Source: Opisthocomus hoazin (Eukaryota; Chordata; Aves; Opisthocomiformes; Opisthocomidae). Taken from it: 64,000 nt of DNA. The notes beneath the pieces were generated by a model, which worked only from the letters and a program-made list of their open reading frames with translations, had not been told where the DNA came from and did not search any database. The number at the start of each line of letters is the position of its first letter. Position 1 is the stretch's first letter. Shown here piece after piece: positions 30,572 through 46,000 of the stretch. The position numbers and the translations under genes are program-made. The DNA lies in contig NC_134439.1 in the NCBI RefSeq assembly GCF_030867145.1, positions 5,989,379 to 6,053,378 of the forward strand, written 5' to 3'.

Positions 30572-31071
30572 CCTCATTCCTTTGGGGTGTTGCGGAGGAG
30601 GGGAGTGAGGGGCCGTGATTGAGCCCCCCCTACCCGCCGCCCCGCCCCGCCGGGACACGGACACCCCCCCCCCCCCCCTCACGCCGCGGAGCCTCCCCGG
30701 GGGACACCGCCGCGACGGTACCCCGGGGCCTGCGGAGGGCCCCGCTGCTGCCCCCCCCCCCCCCCCGCCGTCGTGCTCGGGGGGGGGAAGGAGAGCACCC
30801 TAAAAGCCGCTGGAATGGGCCCAAAATCCGAGTCGGGGGCGGCGGCCCCGCTACCGGGTCCCCGTGTGCCCCCATCACCGCGGCACTGCTGGGGGGATCC
30901 CCCGGACCCCCCCCCCCCCACCAGCGCCGGGGCCGATTTCGGCCGCAGGAGGGAAGAGTTCCCACCCGGGAGGGGACGCGGCGCATCCCGAGCCCCGCGG
31001 GACCTTCCCAGGGGACCCTCGGGCCGGGGTCCAGTGCCGGTGCTCAGCAGGGCCTGCGGGACCCGCGCCGG

Positions 31072-31935
31072 GAGGGGAAAGCAAAGGGAAGGGAAAATAA
31101 AGGAGGGAAAGAAAAATAGAGGGAAATTAGAGAAAGAAAGGGGAAAAACGGAAAACGAGGGGAAAAAAAATAAAAGAAAAAAAGACGAATAGGAGGAAGG
31201 AAAAAAGGCAGGGAAAAAGGGAAAGAAAAAAGGAAGGGAGGGAGGAAAAGAAAAAAGAAAGGCAGGAAAAAAAAGGAAAGAAAAAAGGAAGGGAGGGAGG
31301 AAAAGGAAAAAGGCAGGACAAAATGCAAAGAAAAAAGCAAGCGAGGGAGGAAAAGGCGGCAGGAAAAAAGGGAAAGAAGAAAGGAAGGGAGAGAGGAAAA
31401 AAAAGGGAGGACAAAAGGGAAAGAAAAAAGGAAGGCAGGGAGGAAAAGGAAAAAGGCAGGACAAAATGCGAAGAAAAAAGGAAGGTAGGGAGGAAAAGAA
31501 GGCAGCATAAAAGGGAAAAAAAGGAAGGGAGGGAGAAAAAAAAGGCAGGACAAAAGGGAAAGAAAAAAGAAAGGCAGGGAGGAAAAAGAAAGAGGCAGGA
31601 AAACTTGCAAAGAAAAAAGGAAGGGAAGGAGGAAAAGAAGCAGGAAAAAAGAAAAAAGGGAGGGAGGAAAGGAAAAAAGGGAAAGAAAAAAAGGAAGGGA
31701 GGGAGGGAGAAAAAGGAGGCAGGAATAAAGAGAAAGAAAAAAGGATGGGAGGGAGGAAAAGGAAAACTGCAGGAAAAAAAGGAAAGAAAAAAGGAAAGGA
31801 GGGAGGGAAAAAAAGGCAGGAAAAAGGAGGGAAAGAAAAAAGGAAAGGAGGCAGGCAAAGAAAAAAGGCAGGGGAAAAGGGAAGGAGAGGAAAAAGAAGG
31901 AAAAAGCGGGAAAAAAATAAACCGGGGAAAAATGG
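31072..31935. repeat. ~860-bp polypurine/polypyrimidine tract
   Basis: The plus strand is almost wholly A and G, made of GGAAAGAAAAAAGGAAGGGA-type units with occasional GGCAGG. On the minus strand this creates long artificial Phe/Pro/Ser-rich open frames. Such tracts can form triplex H-DNA and stall replication. It lies between the divergent PCGF2 and PSMB3 genes, about 0.6 kb before the tRNA gene. Confidence 0.95.
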
Positions 31936-32215
31936 AATCCGGGGAGCGGATCCCCCGCGGCTCCGGCCCCGGTGGGAGGGAAGCGGACACCGTGCGTGGG
32001 GCTCCCGGGGGGTGCGGACAGCCGGGGAGCCCACGCATGTCGGCGGCCGCTCACCCCCGCTGCCCCGCGCGTCCCCGCTGCCCCGCGTGGGTCCAGCCCG
32101 GGCCCGGTGTGGCCGAGGTCGCTGCCGCACACCCGGGGTACCGGGCTCTCGGCGGGACGCGGCGCCCACGCGCGTTTCCCCTCGGCCCGCACGGTTGCGA
32201 CCGTGGGGTTGGTGC

Positions 32216-32456
32216 CGATGCCGGGGGGTGTGCCCGGTACCCGGGGAGGGGGTGCCCGGTGCCGGGGGCGGGGATGCCCAGTGCCTGTGCCAGGGGGGTG
32301 CCCGGTTCCGGTGCCGGGGGTGCCCAGTGCCGGGGGGTGCCCGGTGCCAGGGGGGTGCGCCCAGTTCCGGGGGGGGTGCCCGGTGCCAGGGGGGTGCCCG
32401 GTGCCGGGGGGTGTGCCCGGTTCCGGGGGGGGGTGCCCGGTGCCGGGGGGTGGGCG
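32216..32456. repeat. GGTGCCCGGTGCCGGGG minisatellite
   Basis: About 13 imperfect units of 16-20 bp, based on GGGGGTGCCCGGTGCC, end 70 bp before the tRNA gene. The sequence is self-complementary in part (GGTGCC/GGCACC-like) and very GC-rich. Confidence 0.9.
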
Positions 32457-32524
32457 CAGCCCCGTGGCCGCTCCCCGGGAGTCCCCGGCTGAGTGCGGCG
32501 GCCGTGACAACACTAACCAGCGCG

Positions 32525-32530
32525 GTCTCT

Positions 32531-32581
<51 letters not shown>

Positions 32582-32598
32582 GAGCCCACCCAGGGACG
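32525..32598 (+). tRNA. tRNA-Asn (anticodon GTT)
   Basis: This is an intact 74-nt cloverleaf. The acceptor stem GTCTCTG (32525-32531) pairs with CAGGGAC (32591-32597), with G98 as discriminator. The anticodon stem TTCGG/CCGAA encloses the loop CTGTTAA with anticodon GTT at 32559-32561. The T arm is GGTGG-TTCGAGC-CCACC. The internal pol III promoter is present: A box near 32532-32543 and B box GGTTCGAGCCC at 32578-32588. A TTTT terminator follows at 32609-32612. There is no intron, and CCA is not encoded, as expected in a eukaryote. It decodes AAC/AAU asparagine codons. Confidence 0.98.
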
Positions 32599-32608
32599 CC
32601 ACTAATAA

Positions 32609-32612
32609 TTTT
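32609..32612 (+). terminator. RNA polymerase III terminator
   Basis: A minimal T4 run lies 11 nt after the tRNA-Asn 3' end, in the usual position for pol III termination. Confidence 0.75.
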
Positions 32613-37832
<5,220 letters not shown>

Positions 37833-37885
37833 CCCTGCACATCTGCTCCTGTGTGTCACACCCCAGTCTGCTTGGAACTTTTTTA

Positions 37886-37891
37886 AATAAA
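37886..37891 (+). terminator. PSMB3: Poly(A) signal, PSMB3
   Basis: AATAAA lies 54 nt after the stop codon, followed by TCTCTATTGTAGTG. This predicts a very short 3' UTR of about 80 nt, as is usual for this gene. Confidence 0.88.
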
Positions 37892-37912
37892 ACTCTCTAT
37901 TGTAGTGAACTT

Positions 37913-38314
37913 TCCTTTTCTTGAGTCTGAGCACTAGGATTAAGTTCTCATCTCTAAAGCTATCGGAAGGAGCTTGGGCTCTACACGGCAGCAGAGCTTA
38001 CCTTTTTCTTGGAGCCACCGACACTCACCTCCCGCAGTATGCCCGCGCGTGGGAGCGACTGAGCTCCAGCCGCGCCCCAGGGAGTCAGCAGCATCTCCTT
38101 CAGACAGCATGGCAGTGTTAGCTTTTCCTGTCACATCTAATTTGTTCTCATATCCAGGACTTGGTAAAATCAGTTCTTCCTTAAAACCCCCATTTTACAG
38201 GCACGTATAAAAAGACTTTTCCAGCTGTGGTTAATCTAGAACTGAAAACGACCACATACCTCATGGACTGAGAGTTGATCACTAGAGCACTTTAAAGAGG
38301 ACAGCAGTAAGGAG
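37913..38314. other. PSMB3 / PIP4K2B convergent gap
   Basis: About 400 bp separate the predicted 3' ends of the two convergent genes. No repeat or conserved element was recognised. Confidence 0.6.
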
Positions 38315-38336
38315 CAGATGTACACAAAGTTTTAAT

Positions 38337-38342
38337 TTTATT
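38337..38342 (-). terminator. PIP4K2B: Poly(A) signal, PIP4K2B (distal)
   Basis: AATAAA on the minus strand occurs in GAAAAATAAAATTAAAAC and is followed by a TGTGT-containing stretch, as expected downstream of a cleavage site. Confidence 0.6.
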
Positions 38343-38513
38343 TTTCTCTGGTTGGAGACTCATCTCGTAACATGCATGCATTTCAAAACAGTAACAGTGT
38401 CTCAAACTGCTCCTAGCAAACAGACAAGCACAGAGGACTTAGAATTTCTATTTAAAAAACAGCAGTGAAAAAACCTAGAATGCTTTTTTTTTTTAGTTTT
38501 AGATTAAACTTAA

Positions 38514-38519
38514 TTTATT
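38514..38519 (-). terminator. PIP4K2B: Poly(A) signal, PIP4K2B (alternative)
   Basis: AATAAA on the minus strand lies about 170 bp upstream of the distal signal, in an AT-rich context. Either site would give a 3' UTR longer than 4.5 kb. Confidence 0.45.
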
Positions 38520-41500
38520 CACATTTTTTCAGTTGCACTGATTAGCCCTGCCCACCCTTGTGACCTGTGTGTAATACACTTGCTTGACACAAAACCCAGC
38601 TGTGTTCAGCATCGCGCAGCTGAACAAAGACCGGCACAACTTCCGAGTGGTGAAAACTGAAACCACTCCAAATGATGGATGACCAGCAGTTGGCTCCCCA
38701 AGCTTCGCCATCGCTATTACACATTATATTCATTTCAAAGAGCAAGGAAAATCAGTAGTGGCGGATACGGACACTGGAGAATGGCTCTGCAGAATAGGGA
38801 AAGTTGATAGGCAAACCTGAAACGGGGCATTAAGACACGGGAGAGGATAGCTGTCCTGTTCTTGGAGCTATTTTGAGGACGATCCGTCTCAGATCGGTTA
38901 CGCAGTGTTGCAAACCAAGTTTAGGACACGCACACCGACTTCTGAAAGGTTTGTACCACCTCGAGGTTAAACACTTTGACCTCCGTGCAGCTTGAAGGGA
39001 GGCATCTAAAGACTGCATGGTAGTCACAGGACTGGGCGGCGTCCGTCCGCGCGGCTGAGACACAACCCCTGCCAAACATGGCCCGCGACTACAACACAAC
39101 CTCACTCTGTGCCTTTCCTGGGCTAAGAGGCGAGTCCCCAGCTGACATCCCCGCTGAAGGCATCTGTGGCAGCGCTCTGGAGGGGAAAGCAGGAGTTTCC
39201 TCCCAGAAAAGGAAGTAAGACTCAAGTGTTTTAGTGTTCTTGCTGATTATCATAATCCAATTCAAAAAGAGGATTCTCGGATGTGGGAGTACAGCCTCAT
39301 TTATGCAGGAAACCTGGAGTCACCTACTACCCCAGAAGTCTTCCCCGTGCTGAATTTCACGATTATGGCTTGTATAATTAAAACCAGGTCAATCGGAGGC
39401 GTGTACAAGACCAGAGGGAAGGATCCCACCGCTCCTGGCTGTGAGAAGTGAACTCCTGCTGACATTCCTCTTGAATGCGGCAAATGCCAGGCCCTTTCCC
39501 AGCGCTGACACCAAAGCTGACACACAGGCGGGTGCTGCCTGGTACCTCCGCCACACGTGGGTCCCATTAAAGGGTGACCCAAGATGTTCTCCATTGATTT
39601 TTATTGCGCTGTTGGGGCAGAACAGCACCCAAACTACAACTCCGCGCTCTGCTTTTGCTCTCCCACTCCTATTTACGCTGTAGGAGCTATCTCAGCAGGG
39701 AAGATGTAAGTTCTAGGTTCAAAGCAGTTTTTAGTTTTTAAATTTTGACAGATCAGGCCCGTGTTCAGAAACAGAGAGACCCTCGGTACAGGCCGGGCTA
39801 CGGATCCCACAGCTCGCTTCTGACACAAACTCACCCTGCTTTTGGGCACTGGAGACACTGCACAACACATTTTTTTTTTTCTTTTTGAAACTCCAGTTGC
39901 CCAAAGAATTGCACTGCAATTTCTTGAAAAATCCTGCACTCTGGCCAGGATCCGAGCGATCTGTCTACCTACTGCAAGTCTTTCAGCCCAGGGCGGTTTT
40001 CAGTCAAACGCATTTCAGTGTGAAGTGTTTCACAGGGTACATGCTACAGACAGAAATATCTACATTCAGCAAACTAGAACTAAATTCACACCAGAAACAG
40101 ACAACAAACTAGCACAAGCAGTTGTAAAACCAGAATTGAAAGGGCTGGGTTCTCCTTTTAAATACTCGAGTTAAAAAAGTGACCTAAAACAAGATTAAAA
40201 AAACCAAAACAAAACAACAAAAACAAAAGTCCCTTTTAAAAACAAATCAAATATTTGCAGCTTCACTTCTTATTCTGGTAATAAAAATACTGTCTAGAAA
40301 CAAAAATTAGCATTTTTAACATAATGCTACCTCTCAAAATGTAAACAATATACAAAATGCTTATGTTAAACAAAGTTACATACCTGGGTAATACATCATT
40401 AAGTGAGAAGATTGCATTTAATTACTTTAATACACATAGTATGGCAACTTGACAGAAGTGGCAGAATTGGGGAAGTGCTAAAGTGAATAGAGTTTATGGG
40501 GCGTTCACGTCACTTGAGCCAGAGACAGCCAATTTAATTCTAACAGGAGTTTGTCTGGAGGGGAATAAGAAAATACAGTTAACTGCTCTTAAGCCCTTAG
40601 TATCATGACTACTGTAAAGACCGCTGCAGATCTAACTGCATTTTAATTTTATTCCTGTTTATTAAATTCAGTGAGCAAGGCTATTGCTCCTAGCTATGCA
40701 AGCTTCATTCTTCTACTTTCTTTGGGTTGTTTGTTTTGTAGTGTCTCATTGCAGGATGTCTGTGGTTCACAAATTTCCTTCTCTCTTCCTCCCCCCCTTT
40801 TTCTCTGCTTTTTTTAATACACAATTTAAACAGCTTCAGAGGTACAAGGTAGTTTCCCAAAAGGAGAATGGCAAACTTACCAGGCCAAAGTTGCAGATTC
40901 AATGCAGATTTTTAAAACTGTCAAGAACAAAAAGTGATTGGTATTTAATTTCTAGTTGATAGTAAACTTAAGTGCTCATTGTTTAAGAGAAAAGCAACCG
41001 ATATAATGCCCACAAAACTAAGCTGATGATACTCTCGAAGTCCTCCCTTTTTCAAAGTGTTCTCATAGCTGCATTTGTTTTGTGGCTTTTCCAGCTACAC
41101 ACCTTAAGACGTGAGACTCTTCAGCCTCTCAGACAGCGGTGTGTTACCCCCACACCACACAGAACAGGGACTGGGCTACAGTGGCAGGAGAAATTTGTCC
41201 CGTGTCAAAGAGAATGACCCATGAATGAATAAAAAGATTCATCTCCCATTATGACCCCTAATACTAATTTTTCTGATTTCTTAAAGACTTATTTACAGTG
41301 CACTCTTCTGGGCTGAAACTTTAGCCCCCTTTTTTCCCCTTCAAAGTTGAGACCTGTGGGATTCACATCACGAATGTGGGTGCGAACACAAAAAAACCCC
41401 AAGCCCACATTCAGAATCCAGACCAGAGCTAGCGTTAGTCTAGGGAAATTACCAGGATGTGATGAGCACCAGTTATCTCTCAAAAGGACCGAATTCCACA

Positions 41501-42932
41501 CAGCGAACTGTAGCACGCGTTACAGCACAGGACAGACATTCGAAACAGCTTATTCCCGAAACAAAGGCATATGTGAAAACAGTTTCAAGGCAGATAAGCA
41601 ACATGTTTCAACTGCAAGAGGTTTGTTCAAAACGTTAAATCCTGCTTAAAAAGAAAATCAAAAAAAGAACCAAAAGATCTGTAACCGTTGTGCAGCAGAA
41701 TTAACAAAACCCAAAGCAAGTCTGACAAGCTTGGCTGTGAAAAATATTACAAGCATTCTGGAGACAAAACAGGACGTTATTCAGTCACGCAAATCAGTTC
41801 CCATTCCTTAGCGGGGGTAAATAATCTGGTGCAAGTGTTCAAACATTTCCACTCCTTGACTGTCACTCTAGAGAGGGGCATGGAGCAGAGAAGAGTAAAA
41901 ACAATCACAGCTCAAGTCCCGAGTCCTCTTGAGCAGTGGAACTTGCTCCACAGTCACAGCTCCCAGCACTCCCCACTGGCAGCGAGTCCAATTCCTTCGT
42001 GTGCAAGTCACATTGCCATTTAAAAAATAAACCAACTAACCAAAGAACCTCTGTCAGGAAACAAATTCAAGTACCTGTTGCAGATCGGGCAAGTAAGGAA
42101 GACTGAACATTAGCTAGATTAACACTGGCAGAACTGCGATGTGAAGCTGTAATCTAAGAAACATGGCAATTCCTGACTGAGGCGCGACAGGGAAACGTTC
42201 CAGATAGTCAAATACTATCTTGTAGCTACAGGTACAAAATGCCTTTTTTTCTTTTTTTTCACTTTTATGAAATCTTCATAGCTGGCCAATTTAAAGCACA
42301 ATGGGTCCGAGCACATTATTATCTGAGGTTGCTCAATGCCTCCACTACTTCTCACACTGGCTTCTTTAGGTTCTAGGAGTTACACCTTCTTAAGCGATCA
42401 TCTTTGGTAGATGTTCATTTCCCTCGTCTTTCTTGTAAATCAAGTGCAGTTACAAAAAAAGTTTTTGTTACTTAAATTAACCAAAAAAAATATAAAGTGT
42501 CCCAGTCTGAATTTACCTAAAGTTCAGCGACTCCTCCTTATCACGGTAATATTTTCCATCCTTGAAATGGTGAGCTATTTTCCTTCCAATTCCTACCAAG
42601 AGGGAAATACAAGGGCTTGTATGTCTTTCTGGTATAGACAGTCCAATAAAAGTAGTAGTTTGTGGAATCAGGCACTGCTTCATTCTCACTGAACGTAACC
42701 TAGAGCGACCCCTTTTATACAGTGCCACATATCATATCCCTATGGGATTTTCTTGATCAGAGAGGAAAAAATGTCATTAGAAAGAGCAGTGCTGAAACAA
42801 TGCACTTTTCTTGTTTTAAAAAGCCCTCAAATCTATGTCTGGGCACTTCTGTAACATAAAAACCCACTTTTCCACCTGGGTTAAGTGGACTGTTGGAGGG
42901 TGCACCTAGAATTAGTTTTCTCTTAAGTCACA

Positions 42933-42990
42933 CAGTGACACACACTCACTTGCGCACACGCACACACACACTCACACCCACATGCACACC
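42933..42990. repeat. CA-rich microsatellite
   Basis: Interrupted (CA)n sequence, including ACGCACACACACAC, lies near the stop-proximal end of the PIP4K2B 3' UTR. Confidence 0.8.
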
Positions 42991-43084
42991 CCACATGCTG
43001 CTACAGTGTCTGTTTAGTGTCACAGGCTGCATTCTCTGTTTGGAAGTAGCCCCTCTTCATTGCTTCGCTGAAGGCTGAAGACGA

Positions 43085-46000
43085 CTATGTCAGGATATTG
43101 GAGATAAATTCATTGAAGCGTTTAGAGTACTGCTCTGGGTTCACGGTGGAGATCTCTGCCCCAGCCTGCAAGGCAGAGAGGAGAGAGAAGTCACAACACC
43201 CTCCTCAAAGGGCAGACCCCATGGCACTGCAAAGGGTGGAGGACGGAGGACAGCAGGGAGAAATCATGTCAGCACAGTCTGTCTCTGCTGGGAAAGACCC
43301 GTAACCACCTGCCAGTTCTAGGGAAAACAGCGTCTAGAGAGGTCTAGAGAGATCCCCAAGGAAACTGATTTTAGCTCCAGCTGGATCGTCTACTGACCAC
43401 TGAGTCACAGCATTGGATTTGTTCCCTCACGGTTTAGAGCAGATTTGGAAGGAGGGTGAAAAACTCTATGTCCCGCTAACCTGGGCTTTTTTCAAGCCCT
43501 TTTGGGAAGTTCAGGATTGCTGCCAAGGAACAGGACTGGCCCCAGGAAGGGGGCAGGGTAATATGTCTCCCTGCAGCCAGTCTGTTCCTGCTCTGTGAGG
43601 CTGTTAGTGCCACACCAGGCAAATCAAGCACCTCCCAAACCGGGACGTAAATGCAACTCATCTCCAACCAACCAGAGGGAAAGCCTTTCCAAGACAGTCT
43701 GAGGAGACAGTAAGTGAGGGAAGAGCTGTTCTTGGGCACGGGATCACTGGAGAATTTCCATACTGGTAGAAAAATCAGTGTCAGGAGACATGACACATAC
43801 ACACGCAGGCATGCAGGCGAAGCAGAAGCCCCAAAGCCCATCCTCCCTGCGGGTGGCAGGCTGCTTACCCCATGTTTCACTGTTTTGGCAGCATGTGCAG
43901 CTTTCTTCTTCGCATCGTACGGCGTAAGAATGTCTATAATGGCCATGAAGTACACTTCCTTCTTGGGGGCACCTAGCAAGGCAAGAGAGTCGCTAGCACA
44001 CCCTGAGCTGTGAGCAAAGCCCAGCTGCACCCCACTCCTTATGAAATACACAGCAGAACTGTTTTGATGCAACTAGCAAAGAAAGCAAGGCAGCTGGAGG
44101 CTGTAGAAGGGCAGAAGAAAACGACTGGAAACAGCACACCAGAGGCCCACATGCTCTCTGAACATGCCACTACTCTCCAAGCATCACGGCTACCCATTCC
44201 AACTCACACCATCCACAATGAGGGACTGCACAGCAAAGGAGAGACACTCGGTGTGGTCTCTCTCTCTCTCTCTCTCTCTGTGGACAGTTCTTCCACTCCA
44301 TTTAGCCCAGCCAGAGCACAGGACACCTCCACTGCCCTTCCAGACCTTCTTCCAGGCAATACTCCATGATACTCACTTTCGTGGCTTTTCATGGCATAGA
44401 CGTCGACAGAAGGGTCGAACTCTCCAGGTCCAAAGAAGCGAGGGTAGTTGAGGAGATTGCCAGGGCTGTCAGGGGGTGTGCCATAGGAGGAAATGGGGTT
44501 GCCTCCGAGACCGTCGTTCTCACACTCCTCATCCTCTGCCCGATCCTCCACTTCCATCTCTTCCTGCTCTGCTCGGTCAACATCGTGGATCCCAACCAGC
44601 AAGCTGTAGTCCATAATCTTCAGCTGAGCTAAAAACTGAGAGAAGGAGATGAGTGAGAACAAGAGCATTCATGTGGAATGAGAAATCCTCCATCCTACCC
44701 TGCCAGTATCTCCCTGAATAGAAAGGGCTGTAGCGAGAGCTAAACCCTTGCTAGACACCAGGGAATCTACACATGAGCTCACATGCCCACTGCTACCAGC
44801 ACAACCCTGACTGTAATTGCTTGACTGATCCAGGAACAACTTGCTTTTCAGTCACTACTGCAGCCCTTGAGCCAGAGGCCACAGCGAGGATCCAGTTATG
44901 GGAGACAGAGTAAATGGTGTCCCCCAGGAAACTCTACCTCCACGTCCCGCTTCAGCTTTTCAAGGAAGTTCTTTTTACTCTCTTCTCCAACATGCAGCTT
45001 TTGACCCTCATTCAAGAAGTCGTTGTCCTTGAACGTTGGTAGATCCTTGGCCTGCAACAAAAAGCCTGTGTCAAATTCTCCAAACCCCACTGATCCATTA
45101 GCAAGATGTTGATTGCACAGAGACTCTGATGGACTGTGGGCTTGCACCAGGATCTTTTGCCTGTTTATAAGGTGAAGTGGCTCATCGTGTCCACTAAGCG
45201 TGAAAACGGCACCAGGCAGAGCACAATATTTGTCAATGAATCTGTGGGCTGAGCTGTACCTACTGGGAAACAGAAAGGAGATGCAGAGAGCAACTCAACT
45301 TTAAAGACTGACGGGAAGATGTGCTACAGGCTGAAAGCTTGACAGCTGGACTCCAGCCAGATAGAATCATAAAATCATAGAATCGTTTAGGTTGGAAAAG
45401 ACCTGTAAGATCAGAGTCCAACTGTTAACCTAGCACTGCCAAGTCCACCACTAAACCGTGGCCCTAAGCACCACATCTACACACCTTCTAAATATGTCTG
45501 GGGATGGGGACTCCATCTTGGGACATCCATTTTGTTGGCTTCTGACTGGGGGGGAGGGAAGTGGTGAAGGCTCGAAAAAAAATGCTTCTCTCCCTAAAGA
45601 CTTGAGGAAAAAATTAAAACCACTGCTTTTTCAGGAATCTGCTTGCAGCAGGCCCCGGGCATTTCTCAGGGATATAAAGAACATACAACCCCTTTGTGCA
45701 ACTGGGAATTAAATTATTTTGTTCTCAGAATGATACATGAGCGTGTGGTGGCTTTATATAGATTTAATATGAATGGTCTGAGACAAACTGCATAAGCAGA
45801 AAAAGCCAGAGACTCAACAGCCACCAAGCTGGGGATGCTTGGGCACGATGAAGCCGTGCCTTGACACCAGAGGATTCGGTGTAAATGGGAGTTCCTTGGC
45901 TCATGCCAGAGACCTAATTTTAGGGCACGCCGGAGTAGACTTACTCTGCAGTCCCAAACCTGAAAATCCCATGTGCACATGCAAAACATGTAGTACCATG

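Larger units (their letters stand above)
28900..30620 (-). promoter_or_regulatory. PCGF2: PCGF2 CpG-island promoter region
   Basis: A long CpG-dense block covers the probable first exon and its flanks. Visible elements are GC boxes near 30550-30562, a palindromic TCACGTGA E-box at 30564-30571 (the USF/MYC/MiT type), and a YY1-like CAAGATGGCC on the minus strand at 30230-30221. A 20-nt C run lies at 30014-30033. There is no TATA box. The start site is probably near 30400 but not resolved. Confidence 0.6.
38315..43084 (-). other. PIP4K2B: PIP4K2B 3' UTR
   Basis: About 4.8 kb of mostly AT-rich, non-coding sequence lies between the PIP4K2B stop and the distal poly(A) signal. The human gene also has a long 3' UTR. 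It contains A/T-rich blocks (40160-40420, 42240-42270) and a CA-rich tract (42933-42990). No other gene was recognised in it. Confidence 0.7.

Noticed and set aside
29396-30682. Minus-strand open frame of more than 400 codons in the PCGF2 CpG island
   Set aside because: GC-rich sequence is poor in stop codons; composition is Gly/Pro/Arg noise and it overlaps the promoter and first exon.
30679-32513. Minus-strand open frames of nearly 500 codons, rich in Phe, Pro, Ser and Leu
   Set aside because: They are translations of the polypurine tract and the GC-rich minisatellite; low complexity, no domain, no splice or start context.
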